Assembly (NCBI RefSeq): GCF_037042905.1
Contig: NC_087252.1
Coordinates: forward strand, 31,435,994 to 31,499,993
Direction of reading: 5' to 3'
Length of the DNA: 64,000 nucleotides
Source of the DNA: Lytechinus pictus
Lineage: Eukaryota; Echinodermata; Echinoidea; Temnopleuroida; Toxopneustidae
Part shown: positions 44,056 to 56,561 of the stretch, one piece after another
Layout of the letters: the number at the start of each line of letters is the position of its first letter
Position numbering within the stretch: position 1 is the stretch's first letter
The notes under the pieces: generated by a model
Databases searched by the model: none
The model's input: only the letters and a program-made list of their open reading frames with translations
Told to the model about the DNA's origin: nothing
Made by a program: the position numbers and the translations under genes

Positions 44056-46354
44056 ATTCACAAGAGGAAGCAAGCGATGAAATGGTATTTCCTTTCACCA
44101 AGCAAAAATTCACTAGTTCTCAACATACTGATTAGAATGCAGTAGCATGATGTATTGCCCGACATAGCAGGATGGGTGTTCTATTTGGTTATATTTAACC
44201 AAAAAGAGCATACAAGAATGTGACATCCCACCCCAAAACCACCAAGTCGCCCGCAATAAAGTGAGATCTTTTATTGAGTTTGAAAAAGCACATCCTAATG
44301 ATATATATACTTTGCCCAAGTTGATCAACAATAATTCACACGAGTAGTTGACTGAATGCAGAAGAAATTCAGAGAGCTTCGAGGAATAAAGAGATAGAAA
44401 AATGTTTGAAGTTCAGGGTTCACTCAACCATGAGATGTGCAGCAGTGTAATATTAGCAAAATTTCCAAGAATCTGAAAAAAAGGGGTCAAAGAAACTTGT
44501 ATTTTTTTTTCAACTTTACAACAAAATTTTTTGGCAGTATGAAGAAGAAGAATCATTCTTTCAGGTGGCTAAATCTTATCATTTCAATTTTGAAGACCAA
44601 AATGACTATTTACTGAGAATCTTCCCTGGTCATTGCTGGTGACTTTTTGTTGGGTTTGGGGTGGCTGGTTACATAATACTATGCTGATGTGTATCACTCA
44701 AAATATCTTTATTAATCACTTGCTTCCTTCTTGCAAACTGTAGAACAGATTACTGTCCTAATATATGAAAAAAGTCTTCAGAAAAAACATCAACAAGGCA
44801 CTGTTGTCCTTACAATAGGATGTAAAAAACTTTCAGTCCTTTGTACAAGCTTATGTCGTAGTAAAGAGTATACCATTTATTCCGTTGATGTCATGCCCAC
44901 CCTCCGTGGGAATTGTACTAGAGGTGGACTGGATGTAATTTGGGGTGATGTTTCGACAGGAAGTTTAACAGAGCTTAATATTTGCAGTGGCTTGCATATC
45001 ATGTTTTCCTGATTTCTCTCCCAACACTTTAAATACAGTAGGGTGAAAACCACATTAAAATTACAATTTGCCCCCCATTTCTGCAAATTCATCCAACATG
45101 ATGACTCACTTTAGTGATTATGGCCAAATGTTTTATCAACAGATAAAATGTCTGGCCAGCAAGTGGTTCTTAGAATAAATAGTATCATTTTCCTTCTTTA
45201 GTCTGTAGCACCTGGGTAATATGTACACAATGGTTTATGTATAAAGCTCCACAGGATACAACTAAAGCCTTTGCAATTTTACTACCAGGATATAATTTTC
45301 AAAAAAGATTACACTTTAAGGGCTAGTGTATTCATTGTATATTACACATCATCTAGGTCATTAGTATGAATTATACGCACGAGGTACCTTTTGAACAATT
45401 CTAAAATGCCCGGGGTGTAGCTGAGGGCATTTTGGACTGTTTCAAAGGTAACAAGTGTGTGTGATTATTATTCTAATGCCTGAGCAAAATGATGTGCATT
45501 ATTTGTTTTATAACAAAGTGATGTGGATCCTTCTTATTTGGTAAACCATCTTAATCTCAAAACCATGACCAGGCGATAGAACTAGTTGTTCGTACCAGTC
45601 ATTTCGAAATTTGTATATTAGCTAAAATAAATGACTGGCCATGTGACAGATTTCAGCCAATCACATGATGAGGATCCATATCACCATTGTATAATATTAA
45701 CTAATCCTTGTTCATTCAATTGTTTTATGAATTCTTAAATGACTTAATAAATACATGTATAATGGCAGTTCCAGGTAGTATGAAAGCCTACTTTCCACAA
45801 AAATCCAGATTTTATATTTCTTTGCAAAGTTATATTTTTATCTTAAATAGATATTCTAGAATACATTTTTTTTCTACATGTACATGTATACACAATTTTA
45901 TACATGTTAGTCGCAGTAAGTAGTCATGTATAATAACAAACTCTGTTCTTCAAATTCTTGCTTTGAAATATGAAATAAACAAATCACCCATGATAAATCA
46001 CAGATAAAATTAGTGGTGCACGATCTAAGAAAAACTAGAGTGCAATTTAAAAGTATAAACAGCTAAGGCATGGTGAAAAAAAATATGTACATTCATGAGT
46101 AAATGATTATTTCTTTATCAAATAAAGAAAACTATTTCACATCTAAAACACCGATATTTACTCTATCATTTTTGTTTTTGCTGTGTTTTTCGTTAACTCT
46201 CCTCCTAAACTATTTTAATATCTTAAATTGATATGTCTATTCCCAATAGAATGTGATACTACACATACAACAAGCAAACACATTCATCCAATCTACAGAT
46301 TATGGTAGAATTCTAAAAATTATTATTTTATCTTTATATGTTTAGTAGATTTAT

Positions 46355-46470
46355 CCATGGGCATCAGAACCGAGGATTATCTTTTGTGTTTGGGGGGGGG
46401 GGTGCAACAATAGACGTCCCCCCCCCCTCCCTGTGAACAAAGAATAACCCCCTGCACCGACGCCCATGAT
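46355..46470. repeat. Small element with G and C homopolymers and ATGGGC ends
   Basis: CCATGGGCATC and GACGCCCATGA are inverted around GGGGGGGGGG and CCCCCCCCC runs. Confidence 0.45.
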
Positions 46471-47844
46471 TCATCAAAAAATTTCATATCAGCAATATCA
46501 GTCATGTTTTTATTTTTAGATGAAAACTCTGTATACTTTACACATACAAATTAGGCCTATGGTATTCCCCTTTGTCATTTGATACATGCCTGTCATAGGC
46601 AATGTACACACTCACCACTCCTGGGGGGGGGGGGAAGAAGGTACACTTTACATTTCATCAAAATACTGCAGAATTATGTAGTACGCAATTAACCTACACC
46701 TGGGTGAAAAGTGGCAATTTTGTGCACAATTTGAGTGGAATATATTTGCTGAAGCATATTGGATCTTTGCATAAATTTGCAAACTAAAATGACTTTAAAT
46801 TTATACATTCATTAGAAGTATTGAACTATTTTTTTACCCCCAAAACCTTCAATTTCACTTTCACTTACTTTTAGAACTCTGATCAATAAATCTCAACAAC
46901 TCCACATGAGACTAGCACTACTAGATCATTCTAAGTTATTTCACAAACCATTGATCTAAATTATGGTTGTTAAGTCCAAATTTGGTCAAAATATTTCAAT
47001 TCAACGATATAATTTCACTAATATCAATTCTTAGCCATTCAATAAATTCACTCATGTTATTAGATAACAACACACCGTCTTTACATACATAAATACATTA
47101 AATGAAAATAAATAGATGAGAAAAAACAATTTGTACAAACCTCAGGCGTGTCATAAACTACAGACAACTCTCAGCAAAATACAAATACAAGATATTCATA
47201 AGCACACCATACATCGTCAATCTGGATTGAAAAACCAGCTTCTATCAAATATTGTCAAACCTATTCCTTTAAGATCAGAATTGACGGATGAAAAGTGTCC
47301 ATTTCTAGTACTTATGAAATATACTTCAATCTTTATTTCAATTGTAAGAATGATGACAAATCTCTATGTAAAGTTTACAAACAAAACACGACATACATGA
47401 TCAAATAACACATGGCAAGACACACAAGGGAAAAAACCTACACAAATCATTGATTTATGATTTCCTAATTTGATGCATTTACATAAATAAGTAAACTCTA
47501 AATTCAAAGGATTTAAAACAAATTGAGATCGACTAGAAAAAAGTGATCAGCCAAATATCAGATTTAGATGAAAACCTTGTGGAATAAAATATAAAGCTTA
47601 AAGATTTGAATTCAAATCCTCTGAGATTTAAAAGTTAATCCTAAAGATTAAAAATAAACCCAATACTCTTGAAGTTGAAGTTAAGATTCAGGATTTATTA
47701 AATAAAAAGACCATTGGCTTTCTGCTTTCATGAGGGGCTGTATTTCACAAGGAGTTAAGTCTAAACACAAGTCATACTTAAGCACCAACGCACACATACA
47801 TGTATCTCACTGATGTTCACACAATAGAGAACATCCTCTTAAGA

Positions 47845-47980
47845 TGATCAGGGCCCAATCTTACAAAGAGTTACGATTGATCCGATCAATCGCAACTATG
47901 GACGGCCAGCAACGTCCACATCTATTATGCATGTTTGTTCAAAATATTTTCTAGCTGTGATGTATATTCATGCATTCATT
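47845..47980. repeat. Truncated MITE (TCTTACAAAGAGTTACGATTG family)
   Basis: It starts with GGGCCCAATCTTACAAAGAG and resembles 58374 onward. No right end was found. Confidence 0.5.
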
Positions 47981-49404
47981 GTTATCTTCAAAATTCGCTG
48001 CGCTTCTCTTTGCATAAAAACGACAATGTGCAAATTCTTTGTAGAAAAGAATTATGACACTGATGGATTTCCTTTACCTTTACGGGAAAATTAAATTAAT
48101 TGTTATTCTTTATGCAATGAGTAACTCATCTGAAAATGACTAAATTGGGAAAAGGAATGTTGTTGATTTGATTCATGGGGACACTTTGATTTGCCGATTC
48201 CCACAGATGCAACTGTATATCAAGGAACTGTTGTACGATAACCAGTGAGGCCAAATGACCAGCTAGTGGGATCGGAGAAGTGAGCAGAGAGCGGTTGTCA
48301 AGGTAACAATGATTCACATATCCACCAAAAGCAAACCGTCAAAGATCTACATTTACATAGTTTAATAAAACATTCCCTATACAGATACATATGAAGTTAG
48401 ATGATCATGGGCTTTATTTTCTTTGACACAAAGACCCTACAAAGAAATGAATGAAATTATAGTACTAGTACAAATCTTGAGAAAAACAAGCCACGAGGTT
48501 AGGGGAAACAAATCACATCATTTTGTTTTGAAAACAAAGATTTATACCACACGAAAGTGAAACCATTTTCAAGAGGCATTATCTACACTGGATTTTCCCC
48601 ATAGCAAAAGATTATATCGGTTCCATCATCCAAAGTTTCTTTTTTATCTTTCAGTCCTTCAGTTAGTTTCAGAATGTCTGGTCCGAAAACATTGTGCATC
48701 CACTTCCTGCCTATTCTATTAATTCAACAGCTAAGACATACTGGTATTGTATCAATATCAAGCTATATAGCCTTCAACAGAATACACACACACGCACACA
48801 CAGCAAAACATGTGACCTAGATCAACAGCAGGACCCATAATGCATCTGTTCATTAGGTTTCACTTCCTGTTCATGCACGACAACCCCTCAGATACGAGAT
48901 GGAATACCAGCGTGATCTCCAGTCCACAGAACTCACTGCTCTAGGGTTTATAGTTTGGTTTCTTCCCCAAAATGGGTGATAATTTTCATCAATATGCTGT
49001 CCTACTGAGAGCCAAGGCGTTGATTTTGTGTAATAATATAACAATACCTAATGGTGCAAAGTAGGTTGTTGTTGTCATTTTTTTTGGGGGGGGGTAGGGG
49101 CTGTTTTTTCCACATGGGGCAACTGCTTAATTTAGGGGGCCATTTATTTCATTGAAAGGGGTACTTTTTGTGCTGCAGGGGGCTACTTTTTTTTGCAGCT
49201 GGCAGGCAGTAATGCAAAATATTGATTTCCTAAATGATCTTGAATATTGTTTGTGGCATATCTTCAAGCAACTTGAGAACAGGTGGTCACCCAAAAGCAT
49301 TCCATTTTGGGAATCTAGGAGGCAGTCTGGGTTATATTGGTTTGGGAGTTACAAAGAAAAACAAATCTCTGACATCAATGACAGGAGTAGCATCCAACTA
49401 TTAC

Positions 49405-49590
49405 CTAGCCGTCAATAGTGAATGTTATGCCTGCTAATTTGACCAATTAGGGGCCTCACATTTGCAAAAGGTGTACATATCAAAGGCTAATTTTCCCCAT
49501 CATGTGACCTCACAGTCAATAGTGAATGTAATACCTCTTAAGTTGGCCAATCAGAGGCCAAGAATTTGCAAAAGGGGTACATATTAAAGT
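49405..49590. repeat. Direct duplication, period about 103 bp
   Basis: GTCAATAGTGAATGT occurs at 49411 and 49513, followed in both by CCAAT(T/C)AG and TTTGCAAAAGG(T/G)GTACATAT. Confidence 0.75.
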
Positions 49591-50299
49591 TATTAAGATA
49601 AGACAGAACAAGAAATTGTCCCAGAACCATCGTGAGAAATCAGGGGATATACAGGAAGAATTGAGGGAAAAGTTGTCTCGGGCCTCGGACATACGCAGAG
49701 CAACACCAGCACGCTATTAAAGAGTGTGTTGTACAGAAGCAGTTGCGTCGTAAACCGAAAGATTCGTAACTGCGAAGCAGAAGTACTGTAACACCTCGGC
49801 GAACAACAATCACACTTCAATGTCTTGCCAACAGACACTAATGACGTGCATGACTTTCAATTCCTTATCCTGTCACCGAACTCATGGCATTTCAAATACA
49901 AATTAAAAAATATTGTTTGTAATCACTATAGCTGAACTATCCAAAATTCACATTACCTTTACATTTAAGGAAGGCATGCTATTTATAGATTTTTTTATTA
50001 TTATGATTTAGTTCACGATTTCAATTGATATTTTGTAACAAAAGTAGGTTTATTCTCCCCACTCAGGCATTCTAGACACCCATTATCATTTTTATTGGTC
50101 TGTGTGCACTTTTCAAAAAGCACCAAAACATCACTGCCAAACATAACTCAAAATTAGTTTACTGGTGAGAATATCCATTACTGGTCTATAAAAAGCTGTT
50201 GAAAGTCGACTTACAGATATTTGGCAAAAAGAAATAAGATAAATTCTAACAAACATGATACATGAAAACTACTGTTGTGAGTTGAAATGGCTGAAGTAC

Positions 50300-50484
50300 T
50301 TGTCATGTCTTCCTATTTACAAACAATTCCTTGGTTTCCCAACTGCAGTCCCATCCATTCATTATCATGTCAGTATTGCTTGATACCTTATCTCGCTCTC
50401 AGATAACATTCTAGTCTAATACATGGTGCTGATTGTGCTCTGATCCACGGAACTCTGCAAGGCATTGTGCAGATCCTCACCTTA
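50300..50484 (-). other. Probable 3' UTR exon of the ISTV gene (start at 50484, end unknown)
   Basis: A long pyrimidine tract ending CCCAACAG gives a strong acceptor at 50485. The sequence after it has no sustained open frame. It pairs with the donor at 51557. The stop codon lies only 41 nt before that junction, inside the usual 50-55 nt limit for escaping nonsense-mediated decay. Confidence 0.4.
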
Positions 50485-50599
50485 CTGTTGGGAAAGGGGA
50501 AAAAAGAAGAAGACAAATTAAAGGAATAAATTATGTTTGTTGTCACATATATAATAAGCCTACTACAAAAACCATCTTCTTTTACACCCACGTGGGATA

Positions 50600-51545
50600 G
50601 ATATGATAGTGTTGGACAATCTGAAAATTTGACCATGTCAGTTCAATGACAATGTTAGACTATCTGAGACTTAAACCCTGTGCTAGTAGACCAAGAAAGT
50701 TTAGCCATGGTGATATTAGTCTAACTAAGAATTAGACCAGCTGTTAGTAGACCAAGTAAGTTTAATAGCCATGATAGACCATGTTAGACAATCTGAAAAT
50801 TTGACCATCTTCATGATGACCATGTCAGTTCAATGACAATGTTAGACTATCTGAGACTTAAACCCTGTGCTAGTAGACCAAGAAAGTTTAGCCATGGTGA
50901 TATTAGTCTAACTAAGAATCAGACCAACTGCTGGTAGACCAAGTAGGTTTAATAGCCATGATAGACCATGTTAGACAATCTGAAAATTTGACCATCTTCA
51001 TGTTGACCATGTCAGTTCAATGACAATGTTAGACTATCTGAGACTTACACCACATGCTAGTAGACCAAGAAAGTTAAGCCATGGTGATATTAGTCTAACT
51101 AAGAATTAGACCTAACTGCTAGTAGACCAAGTAGGTTTAATAGCCATGATAGACCATGTTAGACAATCTGAAAATTTGACCATCTTCATGTTGACCATGT
51201 CAGTTCAATGACAATGTTAGACTATCTGAGACTTACACCACATGCTAGTAGACCAAGAAAGTTAAGCCATGGTGATATTAGTCTAACTAAGAATTAGACC
51301 AGCTGCTAGTAGACCAAGTAGGTTTAATAGCCATGATAGACCATGTTAGACAATCTGAAAATTTGACCATCTTCATGTTGACCATGTCAGTTCAATGACA
51401 ATGTTAGACTATCTGAGACTTACACCACATGCTAGTAGACCAAGAAAGTTAAGCCATGGTGATATTAGTCTAACTAAGAATTGGACCTAACTGCTAGTAG
51501 ACCAAGTAGGTTTGATAGCTATGATAGACCATCCCTTAATAGACC
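50600..51545. repeat. 187-bp tandem repeat, five units
   Basis: GACAATCTGAAAATTTGACC recurs at 50615, 50787, 50974, 51162 and 51349. The first unit lacks about 15 bp. The units differ by only a few bases. The array fills the inferred intron 50485-51557. Confidence 0.95.
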
Positions 51546-51557
51546 AAGACTACTCAC

Positions 51558-51717
51558 CTCACATTCTAGATGTGTGTGTCTGTCTGTCTGTCTGCGTGTC
51601 ACACCGTTGAGATGGGTTGTTGTTTGTCCGCTCTGGAGCTAGTCCCCGATACATTACTCTCTGTATCATCCACAGACGGCCTGCGAAGCTCAAACTCACC
51701 ATAGATTCCTATGTCCC
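51558..51717 (-). CDS. Terminal coding exon of an unidentified gene, C-terminus ISTV
   Basis: Coding part 51599-51717, then TGA and 41 bases of 3' UTR before a strong donor (GTGAG|GTGAGT). The acceptor is TATTTACAG. Only the frame entering in phase 1 stays open. It gives 38 full residues, with GIYGEFELRRPS near the start and PISTV at the end, a class I PDZ-ligand pattern (S/T-x-V). The composition is ordinary protein rather than repeat translation. I do not recognise the family. It would be the cytoplasmic tail of a membrane protein if the PDZ reading is right. Upstream exons lie at higher coordinates, largely unseen. Confidence 0.6.
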
Positions 51718-51719
51718 CT

Positions 51720-53880
51720 GTAAATAAAATATACAGAAGAAACATGTCGTCCATTACACAGGGATGTGAGTGCTCACAAATAAAGAAGCTGAAAAAAAAC
51801 CTGGAGAATTCTGAAAAAATGCTGAAACTGAAATAGCTCCTATTCTTTTGTACATAGGAGAACTAAAAAGAGCAATAAAAGTTTATACGAAAGAAAGGAC
51901 GCTGAGGAGGAATCATACTCGGCACCTTTTACAGTGTCTTCGCAGCACTGCACGTTGCTTTGTGTATGCAGACATTGGAGCATTACAAGCAAAAATACAC
52001 CGAGTAAGATTTTACTGAAATACATGGCTCAGGCTAATGTTAAACCAGAGAGGTACAGAGGTCAAAAATCAATCTTATATTGATCCTCAAATTGGCAACA
52101 ACTCTTTAATTTCCTATCCACTTTCATATTTTGGAAAAAATATTAATATAAATATAATAATGATAATATACTGATTTGCATAGCACAGGAAATATGTACT
52201 GATCTGCATAGCACAGGAACTATGTGCATATAGAAAATATGCATGTAGCATGAGTAAAAACTTAATGATCAAAGGAAAATTTAAACCAAAAGTTGACCAT
52301 TTTAATTTTTATACGTAGCGTTGACGATTTTAATTTTTCATAGAGTTGCAAATTTAGAAAGTGTAATGGTTAGCTCATAAGAAATGGCTTTTATTCAGAA
52401 ACAGCACCATATACAGCGCTAGAGATGTTATCATTTTTTACTCTTTAATCCTAGTACACTTTACAGCAACCCCCCCAAAAAAAAATCAGGGGGGAATTAG
52501 GTTGGAATGCTGTAATGTAGAGATTTGACTCAAAATCATCTTAATTTAAGAGCCGAAACATTTATTTTCTGCTGTTCAATTTTTGCTTTATCAAAATCAT
52601 TTGGGAACTTTTTTTAAACAAACCAGCACCACTCTTCAAAATTCATTGTCAAGCCTCTGTACCTTAATGGGTCAAAGAGATAACTGTCAAAAATTGACAA
52701 CAAATAAAGTAGAAGGTTGATTTATTTCACCTTCCAAAGCACAGAATTAGCAAAAATATAAAGCATTTTTACAAGAAGGATAAGCAGATAGCATAGCCAT
52801 AGAATACAATAACAATAAAATGCAAAACGTTCTAAATATAGTCATAAAGAAATATTTGGAAAAGCAAACAGATGAAAATTTAGCAGGTATTTAGAAAAGA
52901 AAACAAAATTATTTTGATGTTTATTTTTTCAGTTCTTTCAAAATAAGTATAAGTTTTAAAAGTTATGATGTGTGATATCATTATTTTTGTATTATTTTTT
53001 GGGGGGATAAACATTTCCATGACCAGTCATACCTTCCTTATAAAAATTTTAGATAATGGAGCCACAGACATAATTTAAACTTCAAAGCCTGCATTGTTAT
53101 CTCCCACCCCCTCCATTTGAAAAGCAAGCTTGAAAAACAAGAATACTGCAGTAATGGCGTAGACACATTTCCCTTACGGAGAGTAAAAAACAGTTATTTT
53201 GTTCATTTTTATTCAAACAGGTTTGTAAATATGTAGCTGGTACAAAAAGTGTAACGTCATTTGTATTCAAACCTACAAATACATGTATGTCGCTGGTATG
53301 AATAAATGTTATGTCATTTTTATTCAAACCCACAAATACGAAGCTGGTACAAAAATTGTTGGAACGGCTGTTTTCGGCTCGCCGTAGGGGAGATTTGATT
53401 GTGCCATAAAGAAGGTAAAAAGAAATCTAACCATCAAGCATCAACAGTATAAAATAAAATTATCCACAATAACTTAAACTTTAGTATGTCTGCGCGAAAA
53501 AAAATATGAGCAAGAGAAAACGCTTCAAAATAATTGATTTCAAAACATAGCCCTATCATACTTTCATGAATAAGAATCAATTCATGTAATTCAGTTGCTA
53601 AAACAATTTCATGATGAGCAAATAAAACAAGAAAAACAGACAGCAAGAGTTATAAAAGAAAAACAGAAAAGCATAATATGGCTGAATTAGATAATGTTAG
53701 AAACATTCCCGCAAACTTTCGACAGACTAAATCACTTTGGAAACTAAAATATCACCAACACACACAATTACATTATACGTGTATATGCATGCTTAGGAAC
53801 ATCTTGTACACAAAACATGCATGTTATGAATAATGGTGACACCTTAAATGCATTTCTTTGTGTTTAACGACCAACGTCAA
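51720..53880. other. Inferred intron of the ISTV gene; tandem repeat of about 62 bp at 53215-53345
   Basis: TTTTTATTCAAAC...ACAAATA...GCTGGTA units recur three times. The downstream ACGGCTGTTTTCGGCTCGCC links them to the element at 55959. A 61-codon minus frame at 51840-52025 is discussed under findings. Confidence 0.4.
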
Positions 53881-53888
53881 TGTAAAGA

Positions 53889-54227
53889 CTAAGGCACCTT
53901 AATCAAAATCCCTCATGTCTTTCAGCATCTTTCACAGCGTTTTTTCCTGTATCCCGGTCAGTCTGCTGCCGAAACCCTTCACTTGAGTTAAGGGGTCTGA
54001 ATATGCAGCCTAAAATTACTTGTGTACGGAAGGCCCCTGTCCCTCAGTAAACAGGATGTTGTGTTTGTGCTAGTCTTCAAGTGAAGACCCACTTGTTGAT
54101 CAAAGTTTAAATCAGGGCCTGTGCCGGAAGACTAATACTTTGAGTGTGCTGAAATCGAGGAAAAGGCGCTGAGGAGGGGATTCTGCTCAAAGAGGCAGTT
54201 TGGGTTTTTTATTAAGGTGCCTTATTA
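53889..54227. mobile_element. Inverted-repeat element (AAGGCACCTTAAT ends)
   Basis: TAAGGCACCTTAATCAAAA and TTTTATTAAGGTGCCTTA are mirrored 339 bp apart. No coding content. Confidence 0.7.
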
Positions 54228-54689
54228 TTCATCTCAATTTACTTTCGATTCTATTTGATTTCAAAGCAACATAGAGGGCAGAACACAACAAATGTTTACA
54301 ACAATCATCAAATTCTGTTAAATGGGGAAGTCAAACATGGTATCAAGTTTGTTTTGACATTTTTAATCATATGACAAAATTTCATTGCAATGAAATTTAT
54401 CATATTATTATCAATTCATTTTCATTGAAATTATCATTATTACTGTTATTTCATTTCACTGAAAATTCTATCACATGAGAAATATTAAGTTGATCAGTGG
54501 TCACATGTGGTACTACAAAAATATAACTTCCAAAACTTGAATCTCTATTATTCTATGATGGGTTTTCCCCCAAAATCATCAATATATCTGTTATATCAAA
54601 ACAAACCTGATGTTTGAGTGAACTTCCTTTTTAATGAGAGTTTTACTCTGAAATCAAGACGAATTATAGGAAAGAAAATAGTGGTGAGA

Positions 54690-54955
54690 TAAGCTTGTCA
54701 AAGTTGAGAGAGGGAGGGGGTAGAGGAAGGAGGTACGACAGAGAGAGGGGGGACAAGGGGAACTCAAGAAGAGAGAGAGATAGAAGAGGGAGAGGGATAT
54801 GAACAAGCGAACGAACAAGAGGAAATAAATGAGACAGTAGGAGAGATGGTGGACAAGGAGCACCCAAGAAGAGAGTATAGAAAGTGATGAGGAGGAAAGA
54901 GGGAAAGAGGAGAGAGAGAAGAGAAAGAAAAGAGAGAGAGAAAGAACTGAAGAAG
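54690..54955. repeat. Purine-rich (GA) tract
   Basis: AGAGAGGG/GAGGAAAGAG-type sequence. The open frames on the other strand are compositional. Confidence 0.85.
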
Positions 54956-54969
54956 AGTTTAATTATTAC

Positions 54970-54999
54970 CTGAATGTGTTCTTCCGTCGTTGATACAGT
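54970..54999 (-). CDS. Possible 30-bp exon upstream of the ISTV exon
   Basis: Between an acceptor-like site (pyrimidine-rich, ending CATGAAG) and a donor CAG|GTAATA, phase 1-1. It would encode CINDGRTHS and join in frame to the exon at 51717. The acceptor is only moderate and a stop in the same frame lies just upstream, so it is tentative. Confidence 0.3.
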
Positions 55000-55049
55000 C
55001 TTCATGCAGGGCACACAGTCAGGAAGGTTTGAGAAGGGATGGAACACCA

Positions 55050-55290
55050 CAATAAAAACATGAGTTGCAACAACAAGGCTAGTAGAGTGGCAGCCACGGA
55101 ATAGAGATACAACTAGGGCTGGATAGCAGACTAATGAGTTGCAACAACAAGCCTAGTAGAGTGATAGCCATGGAATAGAGATTGGACTGGGGCTGGAGGA
55201 GAGACTAATGAGTTGCAACAACAAGCCTAGTAGAGTGATGGCCACAGAATAGAGATAGGACTAGGGCTGGAGGAGAGACTAATGGCATGC
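55050..55290. repeat. Short tandem repeat of about 67 bp, three units
   Basis: ATGAGTTGCAACAACAAG(G/C)CTAGTAGAGTG recurs at about 55061, 55133 and 55206, each followed by an AATAGAGAT...CTGGA segment. Confidence 0.8.
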
Positions 55291-55370
55291 TGGAGGTGAA
55301 TGAACTTTTCACAGGTGAAGAAAGACAGATAGAGCAGACATCTAGCTACATGTAGGAATAGGGTTGTTAA

Positions 55371-55952
55371 AGGGATGGTCTGGGCTGAAAATATTTATAT
55401 CTTAATACATAAGAGTAGAATTCACTGAGCAAAATGCCGAAAATTTCATCAAAATCGGATAACAAATAATAAAGTTATTGAAGTTTAAAGTTAAGCAATA
55501 TTTTGTGAAAACAGTCGTCATGAATATTCATTAGGTGGGCTGATGATGTCACATCTCCACTTTCCGTTTTCTTATGTTATTACATAAAATCAAATTTTTT
55601 CATTATTTCATACTTGTGTGAATAATATGGCTCCCTTATAATGAAATAAGTTGCAGCAATAAATATCTAATGCACTAAATCAGTTGTCATTCCAATTTTT
55701 CTACTTCTTGGAGGAAAAAATTTGAATAAACCTCATTTCATATAATAAAATACAAAAGAACAAGTGGAGATGTGACATCATCAGCCCACCTAATGAATAT
55801 TCATGACAACTGTTTTCCCCAAATATTGCTAAACTTTAAAATTCAATAACTTTGTTATTTGTTATCCGATTTTGATGAAATTTTTGGCATTTTGCTCAGT
55901 GAATTCTACTCTATTTATTAAGCTATAAATACTTTCAGCCCGGACCATCCCT
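55371..55952. mobile_element. TTAA-type MITE, family A copy 3 (full length)
   Basis: AGGGATGGTCTGGGCTGAAA and its mirror, flanked by TTAA at 55367-55370 and 55953-55956. It shows the complete form of the family. Confidence 0.92.
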
Positions 55953-55958
55953 TTAATA

Positions 55959-56121
55959 CCTCAATCACATTTCCCCTACAGCGGCCGTACGATGAATAAA
56001 AAACACCCATTCATTCAATTTTATTCAAACCACCTATACATGTATGTACCTGGCACAAAAAGTGTTAAAATGGCTGTTTTCGACTCTCCGTACGGCCGCC
56101 GTAGAACAAATGTGATTGAGG
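55959..56121. mobile_element. TA-flanked MITE abutting family A copy 3
   Basis: CCTCAATCACATTT and AAATGTGATTGAGG are mirrored with TA on both sides. The interior CGGCCGTACG mirrors CGTACGGCCG. It begins two bases after the TTAA of its neighbour. Confidence 0.8.
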
Positions 56122-56561
56122 TATAAGGCGAGGGGTTAAAGAGGGAAAAGGGGGTAGTTTGGAGTGTTGATTTAGAGGGAACGAGGGGTTGGGTGGGGAG
56201 GGGAGGGGCAAATTTGGGGTTGGTAGGGGCTTGGTTGCTGGGATAGAAACTGATGAAGACAAATAATTGAATTTTAAATCAAATGTATTTGCGACAGGTT
56301 TTTAAATTGTGGGGTAATAACAGGTGACATGAAAAGGAAAAACATGATAAAAATGTGGGATTTTAATTAGTATATTAGGGTTAGTTTAAATATGCGGGTC
56401 AAGATGAATACAGTGCTTGTATAGCCCCTAACTGCCCATAAGCATCTCAATACACTTTTTGATAGGAAAATAGACAAAGAAAGAAGAGTGGATTAAAGCT
56501 GTTATTTGTAGACAGTCTCAATTAAAAAAGATGATGAATCAAATCACTGTTGCATTTAAAG

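Larger units (their letters stand above)
44060..50300. other. Long stretch without coding signal, possibly a 3' UTR
   Basis: No frame with domain content and few transposons (short elements at 46355-46470 and 47740-47960, and a 103-bp duplication at 49409-49590). The low repeat density compared with the rest of the window would fit a very long minus-strand 3' UTR of the ISTV gene, but no polyadenylation site can be assigned. Confidence 0.3.

Noticed and set aside
54654-55050. 128-codon minus-strand frame as one exon
   Set aside because: Most of it is the purine/pyrimidine tract read as Ser-Leu-Pro; only the first 30 bp are considered as a possible exon.
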